DNA of 32,056 nucleotides, from NCBI GenBank assembly GCA_027068795.1, contig JAMOMB010000139.1, positions 1-32,056 on the forward strand, in the 5' to 3' direction. Shown here in pieces: positions 16,388 through 27,372 of this stretch (within the stretch, counting starts at the first letter, position 1; the number at the start of each line of letters is the position of its first letter). Below the pieces are notes generated by a model. The model saw only the letters and a list, made by a program, of their open reading frames with translations. It searched no databases and was not told the DNA's origin. Source of the DNA: Sedimenticola sp. (GTDB taxonomy: Bacteria; Pseudomonadota; Gammaproteobacteria; Chromatiales; Chromatiaceae). A program made the position numbers and the translations under genes.

Positions 16388-17697
16388 GGGGAGAGTCAGA
16401 CATGAGTAATTTTACACGCAGAAAATTTCTGAAAGTTACCGGAGCGGCGGCAGCCGCTTCATCGGCCCTTACATTCAGCTCTTTCGCCATTGGCGGCGCA
16501 AAGAAAAAAGTGGTCATCGTCGGTGGCGGTATTGGCGGAGCAACAGCCGCCAAGTACATGCGCATGATGGACAGCTCCATCGAAGTCACCCTGATTGAAG
16601 CCAACAAGGACTACTATACCTGCTTCATGAGCAATGAGGTGCTGGCGGGTGACCGCTCCATTGATTCCATCCGCTTTGGCTATACCGGCCTGGCTGCGCA
16701 TGGCGTGAAAGTCGTGCATGACTGGGTGAGTGGTATTGATGCGGGCAAGCGCGTGGTCACCACCAAGGGTGGAAAAAGCTTTCCCTACGACCGCTGCATC
16801 GTTTCGCCTGGCGTGGATTTCAAATGGGACGCCATTGAAGGCTATGACGCCCAGGTGGCGGAAAAAATCCCCCATGCCTGGAAGGCGGGCTCGCAAACCA
16901 TGACCTTGCGCAAGCAGCTGGAAGCCATGCGTGACGGCGGCACGGTGCTGATTGCGCCGCCTCCCAATCCTTTCCGCTGCCCTCCCGGGCCGTATGAGCG
17001 GGCTTCCCAGATTGCGCATTATTTGAAGAACAACAAGCCCAAGTCCAAGATCATCATTCTGGATCCCAAGGACAAATTCTCCAAATTCGGCCTGTTTACA
17101 GATGGCTGGAAGCGCCACTACGGCTATGGCACCGACAACAGTCTCATTACCTGGGTGAATGGCGCCGATGGCGGCGCCGTGGAAGCCGTGGACGCCAAAA
17201 CCATGACCGTGCAGGCCGCTGTGGAAGAGTTCAAGGCGGATGTCATCAATATTATCCCCGCGCAAAAAGCCGGCAAGATCGCCTTTGCCGCCGGGCTGAC
17301 CAATGACAAGGGCTGGTGCCCTGTCGATGGCAAGACCTTCGAGTCCACTGTTCACAAGAATATTCATGTGATTGGTGATTCGGCCATTGCCTCGCCACTG
17401 CCCAAATCGGGCTATGCCGCCAATTCCGAGGCCAAGGTTTGCGCCGCGGCAATTGTTTCCCTGCTCAATGACGGCAAGGCGCCTCAGCCTTCCTATGTCA
17501 ATACCTGCTACAGCATCATTGCTCCGGGTGACGGCATTTCTGTTGCCATGGTATATGCCTACAAAGATGGCAAGATTATCAAGGTCAAAGGTTCCGGCGG
17601 ACTTACGCCTTCGGAGTTTGACCCGGAAATGCGTGCCAGGGAAGTGCAGTACGCCCATTCCTGGTTCAAGAATATCACTGCCGATGTGTTCGGCTGA
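16384..17697 (+). CDS. fccB: Flavocytochrome c sulfide dehydrogenase, flavoprotein subunit
   Basis: Note: ORF ATG at 16384 is followed by ATG at 16402 ([14 protein letters not shown], Tat signal with RRKFLK), a likelier start. FAD-binding [32 protein letters not shown] cysteine region, C-terminal FCSD region. Confidence 0.92.
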   Translation: MRGESDMSNFTRRKFLKVTGAAAAASSALTFSSFAIGGAKKKVVIVGGGIGGATAAKYMRMMDSSIEVTLIEANKDYYTCFMSNEVLAGDRSIDSIRFGYTGLAAHGVKVVHDWVSGIDAGKRVVTTKGGKSFPYDRCIVSPGVDFKWDAIEGYDAQVAEKIPHAWKAGSQTMTLRKQLEAMRDGGTVLIAPPPNPFRCPPGPYERASQIAHYLKNNKPKSKIIILDPKDKFSKFGLFTDGWKRHYGYGTDNSLITWVNGADGGAVEAVDAKTMTVQAAVEEFKADVINIIPAQKAGKIAFAAGLTNDKGWCPVDGKTFESTVHKNIHVIGDSAIASPLPKSGYAANSEAKVCAAAIVSLLNDGKAPQPSYVNTCYSIIAPGDGISVAMVYAYKDGKIIKVKGSGGLTPSEFDPEMRAREVQYAHSWFKNITADVFG

Positions 17698-17730
17698 TAC
17701 CTGAACCTTCTTGCCGGTGTCGCCGGCGGA

Positions 17731-17759
17731 TAAACGCTGCTTCGGCAGCGTTTTTTTTT
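17731..17759 (+). terminator. Rho-independent terminator after fccAB
   Basis: AAACGCTGC-TTCG-GCAGCGTTTTTTTTT. Confidence 0.92.
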
Positions 17760-17825
17760 GGGGGGGCTGGAGGTGGATGAGACGTGCGGACAGCGAATCC
17801 TCCCCAGATGTGGCAGAATGCCGCC

Positions 17826-19604
17826 ATGAGCCATCGTATCCATGCGCTGCCCTCCCAGCTGATCAACCAGATCGCCGCCGGCGAGGTGGTGGAGCGTCCC
17901 GCCTCCGTGATCAAGGAGTTGGTGGAGAACAGCCTGGATGCGGGCGCGACACGAATCGATGTGGACGTGGTGCAGGGAGGCGTCAAGCGCATGCGGGTGC
18001 GGGACGATGGCCTGGGCATCTCCCGGGAAGATCTGCCCCTGGCGCTTTCCCGTCATGCCACCAGCAAGGTTGCCTGCCTGGAAGACCTGGAAGGCATCAG
18101 GAGCATGGGCTTTCGCGGCGAGGCCTTGCCCAGCATTGCTTCGGTTTCCCGGCTGACCCTCATGTCCCGGGAACAGGGCGCCGATCAGGCCTGGAAGCTG
18201 GATGGGGGGGGTGGAGAGCCGTCGCCTACCGCACACCCACAAGGCACCACTGTGGATGTACGGGATCTTTTCTACAACACGCCGGCGCGCCGCAAATTCC
18301 TGAAAACGGACAAGACCGAGTTTCGCCATCTTGAACAGGTGCTGCGGCGCCTGGCCCTGGCGCGCTTCGATGTGGCGTTCACACTGGAACACAATGGCAA
18401 GCTGGTTTTTTCCGCACGGCAGGCGGGTCATGTGCGGGAGCGCGAAGCCCGGATCGCGGATTTGCTGGGACAGTGCTTCATCGACAACAGTCTGCGATTC
18501 GAGCAGGAAGCGGCGGGCTTGCGCCTGTCTGGCTGGATCGGCTTGCCCGCCTTTTCCCGCTGCCAGGCGGATATGCAGCATTTTTTCGTCAATGGCCGCA
18601 TGGTTAGAGACAAGCTGGTGAGCCATGCCATTCGCCAGGCCTACCAGGACGTGCTCTATCATGGCCGCCACCCCGCCTATGTGCTGTATCTGGAGCTTGC
18701 GCCGCAGCTGGTGGATGTGAATGTGCACCCGACCAAGCATGAAGTGCGGTTCCGTGAAGGCCGCCTGGTGCATGACTATCTGTTTCGCACCCTGCATAAA
18801 GTGCTTGCGGATGCGCGGCCCGGTGATTCGTATGCGCCACCGGAAACCGCCGGGGAGGTTCTGGCCGGAGCTGCGCCAACGGCTCCGCCGGCGGCGATGG
18901 CTGGTCAGGCATCGGTCAGGGAGACGCCCCAATCCTACCAGTCGGCGTTTCACTGGCAAATGCCTGGCGGGGCGGCGGCTTCACAACCGCCGTCAGCGCG
19001 CATGCCGGACAATGGGGAAACGCCAGTCCTGGGTTATGCCCTGGCGCAGCTGCATGGCGTGTATATTCTGGCGCAGAACACCGAGGGTTTGCTCATTGTG
19101 GATATGCATGCAGCCCATGAGCGCATCACCTATGAGCGCCTGAAGCAATCCCTGGATGGGCAGGGGATACGCAGCCAGCCGTTGCTGGTGCCCCTGTCTG
19201 TCAAGGTCAGCCCCGGGGAAGTGCAGCTCGCCGTGGAGAACCGCCCGGTGCTCGAAGAGCTGGGGCTGGAGATCGACCCGCTGGATGCGGATACCCTGGT
19301 GGTCAGGGCGCTGCCCGCCTTGCTGGAAGATGCGGATGCCGAAGGCTTGGTGCGTGACCTGCTGTCCGATCTGGCGACCCATGGCGGCAGCGGGCGCATC
19401 AGAGCCGCGATCAATGAGGTGCTGTCCACCATGGCCTGTCATGGCTCGGTGCGCGCCAACCGGCGGCTGGCCCTGGAGGAAATGAACGCCCTGCTGCGGG
19501 ACATCGAGACCACTGAACGCAGTGGTCAATGCAATCACGGGCGTCCTACCTGGACACAGCTCTCCATGGCCGAGCTGGACAAATTGTTCCTGCGTGGGCG
19601 TTGA
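17826..19604 (+). CDS. mutL: DNA mismatch repair endonuclease/ATPase MutL
   Basis: [80 protein letters not shown] at 17826. Confidence 0.97.
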   Translation: MSHRIHALPSQLINQIAAGEVVERPASVIKELVENSLDAGATRIDVDVVQGGVKRMRVRDDGLGISREDLPLALSRHATSKVACLEDLEGIRSMGFRGEALPSIASVSRLTLMSREQGADQAWKLDGGGGEPSPTAHPQGTTVDVRDLFYNTPARRKFLKTDKTEFRHLEQVLRRLALARFDVAFTLEHNGKLVFSARQAGHVREREARIADLLGQCFIDNSLRFEQEAAGLRLSGWIGLPAFSRCQADMQHFFVNGRMVRDKLVSHAIRQAYQDVLYHGRHPAYVLYLELAPQLVDVNVHPTKHEVRFREGRLVHDYLFRTLHKVLADARPGDSYAPPETAGEVLAGAAPTAPPAAMAGQASVRETPQSYQSAFHWQMPGGAAASQPPSARMPDNGETPVLGYALAQLHGVYILAQNTEGLLIVDMHAAHERITYERLKQSLDGQGIRSQPLLVPLSVKVSPGEVQLAVENRPVLEELGLEIDPLDADTLVVRALPALLEDADAEGLVRDLLSDLATHGGSGRIRAAINEVLSTMACHGSVRANRRLALEEMNALLRDIETTERSGQCNHGRPTWTQLSMAELDKLFLRGR

Positions 19605-20545
19605 TGACGGAAAGGAAACTGCCTGCGGCGATTTTCCTCATGGGCCCCACGGCGGCCGGGAAGACAGCGCTTGCGGTGGAGCTGGCCCGCCGGCTGCCCG
19701 TGGATGTGATCAGTGTGGATTCCGCGCTGGTGTACCGGGGCATGGATATCGGCACCGCCAAGCCCGGCCCGGAATTGCTGCAGGAGGTTCCCCATGCCCT
19801 GGTGGACATCTGCGAACCGGAGGACGCCTATTCCGCCGCCCGGTTTCGCACGGATGCCCTGGAAAGAATGCGGGAAAGCAGCGACGCCGGTAAAATTCCC
19901 TTGCTTGTCGGCGGCACCATGCTGTATTTTCGCGCCCTGGAGCAAGGGCTGTCGGATTTACCGGAATCCGATCCAAAGATCCGCGGCGTATTGCAGCAGC
20001 GGCTTCAGCGCCAGGGCTCCGTGGTTTTGCACAGGGAACTGCAAAAGCAGGATCCGGAATCGGCAAAACGCATCCATGCCAATGATCCGCAACGTATCCT
20101 GCGCGCCCTGGAGGTCATGGAAATCACCGGACAGCCCCTGTCCCGGTTGCAGGAACAGCAGGGAGAAAAACTGCCCTATGATGTCCTGAAGTTGATAAAG
20201 GCCCCCCGGGATCGCAGCGTGCTCCATGAACGCATCGCCCGGCGTTTCGATGCCATGTTGCAGCAGGGTTTCGAAGAAGAGGTGCAAGGTCTGATGGCCC
20301 GCCCTGGTTTTTCACCGCAATTGCCATCCATGCGCGCCGTGGGTTACCGGCAGATGATCGAATATCTGCAGGGGATGTGCGGCAGGGAAGAAATGCGGGA
20401 AAAAGGCGTCATTGCCACCCGCCAGCTGGCGAAGCGGCAGTTTACCTGGCTGCGCCGGGAAAACGACGCCAACTGGTTGCAGGAAGCGCCGGAAAAAACC
20501 TGGGAGCAGGTGTCGAAATTGATTGATTTAAAAGATTTTTTATAA
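19604..20545 (+). CDS. miaA: tRNA dimethylallyltransferase
   Basis: [46 protein letters not shown] at 19604 overlaps the mutL stop by 1 nt. Confidence 0.97.
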   Translation: MTERKLPAAIFLMGPTAAGKTALAVELARRLPVDVISVDSALVYRGMDIGTAKPGPELLQEVPHALVDICEPEDAYSAARFRTDALERMRESSDAGKIPLLVGGTMLYFRALEQGLSDLPESDPKIRGVLQQRLQRQGSVVLHRELQKQDPESAKRIHANDPQRILRALEVMEITGQPLSRLQEQQGEKLPYDVLKLIKAPRDRSVLHERIARRFDAMLQQGFEEEVQGLMARPGFSPQLPSMRAVGYRQMIEYLQGMCGREEMREKGVIATRQLAKRQFTWLRRENDANWLQEAPEKTWEQVSKLIDLKDFL

Positions 20546-20662
20546 ACACATAAAATAATTGCGAAGTGATGACCTTGTGTTATATTAAAAAGCACCTATT
20601 TGCTGTGGTGCTGATTATTACCACACAACATTTATTATAATAAGTACAGAAGGAGCAAAACT

Positions 20663-20917
20663 ATGTCAAAAGGGCAGTCTCTCCAAGACCCTTTCCTCAA
20701 TGCGTTGCGCAAGGAACGTATTCCCGTATCCATTTTTCTGGTCAACGGCATCAAATTGCAGGGAACCATCGATTCCTTCGACCAATTCGTGGTATTGCTG
20801 AAAAATACGGTCAGCCAGATGGTGTACAAACACGCCATCTCCACGGTGGTGCCAACGCGCAATGTCCGTCTCACCCCTTCCCAAGATGCGGAGCCCTCCG
20901 ATTCCGGCAATCTCTAA
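20663..20917 (+). CDS. hfq: RNA chaperone Hfq
   Basis: [64 protein letters not shown]; strong RBS (gaaggag). Confidence 0.99.
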   Translation: MSKGQSLQDPFLNALRKERIPVSIFLVNGIKLQGTIDSFDQFVVLLKNTVSQMVYKHAISTVVPTRNVRLTPSQDAEPSDSGNL

Positions 20918-20961
20918 CAAATCATGGCCCCCCAAGAGGGGGCTGTGCGCTTCCCTGCACA

Positions 20962-22248
20962 ATGTTTGAACGCCCCCAGGCCGGCGAAACGGCCATTCTC
21001 GTGCATGTTTCCCGGCAGGGGGCGGCCGATCCTGATGAATTGCAGGAATTTCGTGAGTTGGCCACATCCGCCGGCGCACGGGTGGCCGGACTGTTGACCG
21101 GGGTGCGCTACACCCCGGATCCCCGCTATTTCGTGGGCAAGGGCAAGGCGGAGGAGATTCGGGAATCGGCAGAGGCCGCGCAGGCGGAGCTGGTGATTTT
21201 CGATCACGCCCTTTCCCCCAGCCAGGAGCGCAACCTGGAAGCCCTGTTCCAGTGCCGGGTGTTGGACAGATCCGGGCTGATTCTGGATATTTTTGCCCAG
21301 CGCGCCCGTTCTTTCGAAGGCAAACTACAGGTGGAGCTGGCGCAACTGCGGCATCTTTCCACCCGGCTGGTGCGGGGATGGACGCATTTGGAGCGGCAAA
21401 AAGGCGGCATCGGCCTGCGCGGGCCGGGGGAAACCCAGCTGGAGACCGACCGCCGCCTGTTGAATCAGCGCATCGACCAGATTCGCCGGCGCCTGAAAAA
21501 GGTGGACAGCCAGCGGGATCAGGGACGCAAGGCCAGGCGGCGCGCAGACGTGCCCACGGTGTCCCTGGTTGGCTACACCAACGCCGGCAAGTCCACCTTG
21601 TTCAATCGTCTGACGCATGCCCATGTGTATGTCCGGGATCAGCTGTTCGCCACCCTGGATCCCACCTTGCGCCGGCTCGTTCTGCCGGAAGGCGAGAATG
21701 TCGTGCTGGCGGATACGGTGGGGTTCATCTCCCGCCTTCCCCATGAGCTGGTGGCGGCGTTCAAATCCACCCTGCAGGAGACTGTGGAGGCCTCCCTGCT
21801 GCTGCATGTCATCGATGTCGCCAGCCACCGCCGCAGCGAAAACATGGGAGAAGTGGAAGACGTGTTACAGCAGATTGGCGCGGACAAGGTGCCGCGGCTG
21901 GAGGTGTACAACAAAATCGATTTGCTGGAGAATGCGCAACCCCGTATCGAACGGGACGAACAAGGGCTGGTTACGCGGGTATGGTGCTCAGCGCAGACGG
22001 GCGCAGGCATGGATTTGCTGGTGGACGCCCTGCAGGCGCGTTTTCACCAGGCCCATGTGCGTAAGCACCTGCGTTTGCGGCCGGCGGACGGGCGTCTGCG
22101 CGCCTTGCTGCATGAAAGAACCCGGGTATTGCAAACCCAGGATCTGGAAAACGGCGATTGCGAGATGGAAATTGAGGCGACGGTGGCGGGGTTTCAGCGC
22201 TTGTTGAAGAAAGAGCCTGATCTGGCGGAAAAACTCCTGGAATGTTGA
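20962..22248 (+). CDS. hflX: Ribosome-rescue/GTPase HflX
   Basis: RYFVGKGKAEEI, GGIGLRGPGETQLETDRR, VSLVGYTNAGKSTLFNRLT, ADTVGFISRLPHELVAAFKSTL. Confidence 0.97.
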   Translation: MFERPQAGETAILVHVSRQGAADPDELQEFRELATSAGARVAGLLTGVRYTPDPRYFVGKGKAEEIRESAEAAQAELVIFDHALSPSQERNLEALFQCRVLDRSGLILDIFAQRARSFEGKLQVELAQLRHLSTRLVRGWTHLERQKGGIGLRGPGETQLETDRRLLNQRIDQIRRRLKKVDSQRDQGRKARRRADVPTVSLVGYTNAGKSTLFNRLTHAHVYVRDQLFATLDPTLRRLVLPEGENVVLADTVGFISRLPHELVAAFKSTLQETVEASLLLHVIDVASHRRSENMGEVEDVLQQIGADKVPRLEVYNKIDLLENAQPRIERDEQGLVTRVWCSAQTGAGMDLLVDALQARFHQAHVRKHLRLRPADGRLRALLHERTRVLQTQDLENGDCEMEIEATVAGFQRLLKKEPDLAEKLLEC

Positions 22249-22366
22249 GGGATATATTTGCCGTTCCGGGACGTCGGGGCAATAGCACTTTTTCTTGAAC
22301 TTGGTACAATCAACCTTTCGGCCGCAGCGCTATGCTGAACGGCCCAAACCAATTTTGGAGCAATAC

Positions 22367-23551
22367 ATGGCCTGGAATGAACCGGGTGGCAATGATAAGG
22401 ACCCCTGGAGCGGAAAGGGGAAAGATCAAGGGCCACCAGATCTGGATGAAGTCGTAAAAAAACTGCAGGACAAGATGGGAGGATTGTTCGGCGGCAAGAA
22501 AGGCGGCGGAGGCGCCTCCCCCTTCGGTGGAGGCGGCAAGGGGAGCGGCAAGCTGGTCATCGCCCTCGTCATTGTCGTGGTGGCGGTGCTGGCGGCGATT
22601 CAGAGCTTCTATATCGTACAGCCTGCGGAGCGGGCCGTGGTGCAGCGCTTGGGCGCCTACCATTCCGTGACCACTCCTGGACCTCATTTCCTGATTCCTT
22701 TCATCGATAAGAAAACCATTATCAATGTCGATCAGGTAAACAAGTTTGGGCACCGCGCCCAGATGTTGACCAAGGACGAGAATATCGTCGATGTCACCCT
22801 CACCGTTCAATACCGGGTGCAGGATGCGGCCGATTTCCTGTTTCAGGATGCGGATCCGGTAAAGACCATCTACAGCGCTGTGGAGTCGGCATTGCGTGAG
22901 GTCACCGGCAAGAGCACCCTGGACGAGATCATTACCGAAAACCGTAGCGCCGTAGCCGCCATGGTCAAACAGAATACCCAGAAACTGCTCAATACCTATA
23001 AAACCGGCCTGGTGGTGACCAATGTCAACATCCAGGACGCCAATCCGCCGGAAGAGGTCAAAGAAGCGTTTGACGATGCGACCCGCGCCATGGCGGACAA
23101 GGAACGGGTGCAGAACCAGGCGGATGCCTATGCGAACGATATCGTTCCCCGCGCCCGGGGTGCGGCGGCCAGACAGGTCGAAGACGCCAAGGCCGATGCC
23201 TTCAAGGTCGTATCCGAAGCGAAAGGTGAGACCAAGCGTTTCCTGGCCCTGCTGGAGGAATACCGAAAAGCACCGGAAGTAACCCGCCAGCGCTTGTACC
23301 TGGATACCATGCAGGAAGTGCTGAGTGAAACCGGAAAAGTCATGCTGGATGTGAAAGAAGGCAGCAATACGCTGACCTATCTGCCCCTGGATCGAATCAT
23401 GAACCAACCACGGCTGGCGCCTGCCGGCGCTGTACAGCTGCCAGGCTATGAAAGCCTGGAAGCTGAATCCAAAACCCGCAAGCTGGAAGACGCCCAGCGC
23501 CGTCGCGATGAAGTACAGCGTGACCGGGATCGCGCCAGGAGGAACCGCTGA
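22367..23551 (+). CDS. hflK: FtsH protease activity modulator HflK
   Basis: MAWNEPGGNDKDPWSGKGKDQGPPDLDEVVKKLQDKMGGLFGG, band-7/SPFH domain. ATG at 22367 preferred over track start 22295. Confidence 0.96.
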   Translation: MAWNEPGGNDKDPWSGKGKDQGPPDLDEVVKKLQDKMGGLFGGKKGGGGASPFGGGGKGSGKLVIALVIVVVAVLAAIQSFYIVQPAERAVVQRLGAYHSVTTPGPHFLIPFIDKKTIINVDQVNKFGHRAQMLTKDENIVDVTLTVQYRVQDAADFLFQDADPVKTIYSAVESALREVTGKSTLDEIITENRSAVAAMVKQNTQKLLNTYKTGLVVTNVNIQDANPPEEVKEAFDDATRAMADKERVQNQADAYANDIVPRARGAAARQVEDAKADAFKVVSEAKGETKRFLALLEEYRKAPEVTRQRLYLDTMQEVLSETGKVMLDVKEGSNTLTYLPLDRIMNQPRLAPAGAVQLPGYESLEAESKTRKLEDAQRRRDEVQRDRDRARRNR

Positions 23552-24423
23552 TGAACTCGCCAAAGATGATGATTGCCGCTGCGGTGGCTGCGGTGCTGTT
23601 GCTGCTGGGTTCCACCTCGTTGTTTCTGGTGCAGGAAAACGAGACCGCCCTGCTGCTGCGTCTGGGTAAAATCGTTGACTCGGATTTCAAGCCCGGTCTT
23701 CATGTCAAGATGCCGGTGATCCAGACCGTGCAGCGTTTTGACAAGCGCTTGCAGACCCTGGATGCCAAGCCGGAACATTTCCTCACCAGCGAAAAGAAAT
23801 TCGTGGTGGTGGATTCGTACATCAAATGGCGTATCGACGATACCGCGCAATACTATCGTTCCACCAAGGGCAACATGATGACCACCTCGCGCCTGCTGGG
23901 GGAGCGGATCAACGCCGCGCTGCGGGACGAATTTGGTAAACGCACCATTGCCGAGGTGATTTCCGGAGAACGCGCCCAGATCATGGATGAACTCACCCGC
24001 CGTGCGGATGAGAGCTCCAGCGACCTCGGGGTGGAGATCATCGATGTGCGCATCAAGCAGATCGATTTCCCGCCGGAGATCAGTAATCGGGTGTACGAGC
24101 GCATGCGCACCGAACGGGAGCGCGTGGCGCGGGAGCTGCGCGCCCAGGGCGCGGAAGCCGCGGAGCGGATTCGCGCCGATGCGGATCGCCAGAAAACCGA
24201 AATTATCGCCAATGCCTATCGTGAATCGGAAGAGATACGCGGTAAGGGGGATGCCGAAGCTGCCGGGATCTATGCCGCAGCCTTTTCCCAGGATTCCGAG
24301 TTTTACGCCTTCTGGCGCAGCCTGAAAGCCTATCGTAATGTCTTTTCCAAGGGCTCCAGCATGATGGTGCTGGATCCGGATTCGCCCTTCTTCCGGTATT
24401 TTCGTGACGGGGCTGGCGAATAA
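23551..24423 (+). CDS. hflC: Protease modulator HflC
   Basis: SPFH domain, FLVQENETALLLRLGKI, TTSRLLGERINAALRDEFGKRTIAEVISGERAQIM; downstream of hflK. Confidence 0.96.
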   Translation: MNSPKMMIAAAVAAVLLLLGSTSLFLVQENETALLLRLGKIVDSDFKPGLHVKMPVIQTVQRFDKRLQTLDAKPEHFLTSEKKFVVVDSYIKWRIDDTAQYYRSTKGNMMTTSRLLGERINAALRDEFGKRTIAEVISGERAQIMDELTRRADESSSDLGVEIIDVRIKQIDFPPEISNRVYERMRTERERVARELRAQGAEAAERIRADADRQKTEIIANAYRESEEIRGKGDAEAAGIYAAAFSQDSEFYAFWRSLKAYRNVFSKGSSMMVLDPDSPFFRYFRDGAGE

Positions 24424-24445
24424 AGCCTAACTTTGGGAAAATTTT

Positions 24446-24506
24446 GACCCGGCATACCAGGCCGCCGGGTCGATCATACATTCAGCCGGGCCAGTCCCGG
24501 CTTTTT
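24446..24506 (+). promoter_or_regulatory. Tandem hairpins with complementary segments and T5, attenuator-like, between hflC and yjeT-like gene
   Basis: GACCCGGC (24446-24453) / GCCGGGTC (24464-24471), then GCCGGG (24485-24490)-CCAGT-CCCGGC (24496-24501)-TTTTT. Confidence 0.5.
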
Positions 24507-24525
24507 CAGGTATCTGGAGTCGCTG

Positions 24526-24714
24526 ATGGCATGGCAGGATTTGTGGGCAGCCTTCGCATTGATGCTGGTTCTGGAAGGCATATTGCCATTTCTCAATCCG
24601 CAGCGCTTTCGCAACATGTTGCGCATGCTGGACGAAATGGACGATGCCATGGTGCGCCGTATCGGTCTGGCGAGCATGCTGGTCGGCCTGGGGCTGTTGT
24701 ACCTGGTGAGATGA
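24526..24714 (+). CDS. yjeT: DUF2065 family small membrane protein (YjeT-like)
   Basis: MAWQDLWAAFALMLVLEGILPFLNPQRFRNMLRMLDEMDDAMVRRIGLASMLVGLGLLYLVR; conserved place between hflC and purA. Confidence 0.9.
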   Translation: MAWQDLWAAFALMLVLEGILPFLNPQRFRNMLRMLDEMDDAMVRRIGLASMLVGLGLLYLVR

Positions 24715-24754
24715 CCCCGTCCCGCCGCGATCCACCAAGAATTAAGGCAGAAAA

Positions 24755-27309
<2,555 letters not shown>

Positions 27310-27317
27310 TGAACGCC

Positions 27318-27343
27318 GGCGCGAATCAGGCCTGATTCGCGCC
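27318..27343. other. Perfect 26-bp palindrome between purA and mrcB
   Basis: GGCGCGAATCAGG|CCTGATTCGCGCC; no T-tract after it. Confidence 0.75.
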
Positions 27344-27372
27344 GCTGTCACCAGGATGGAATCTCTGACTGA

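Noticed and set aside
17559-18959. 466-aa minus-strand ORF across fccB end, terminator and mutL start
   Set aside because: Antisense to mutL and crosses a strong terminator; no recognisable domain.
22310-23563. 417-aa minus-strand ORF
   Set aside because: Antisense shadow of hflK.
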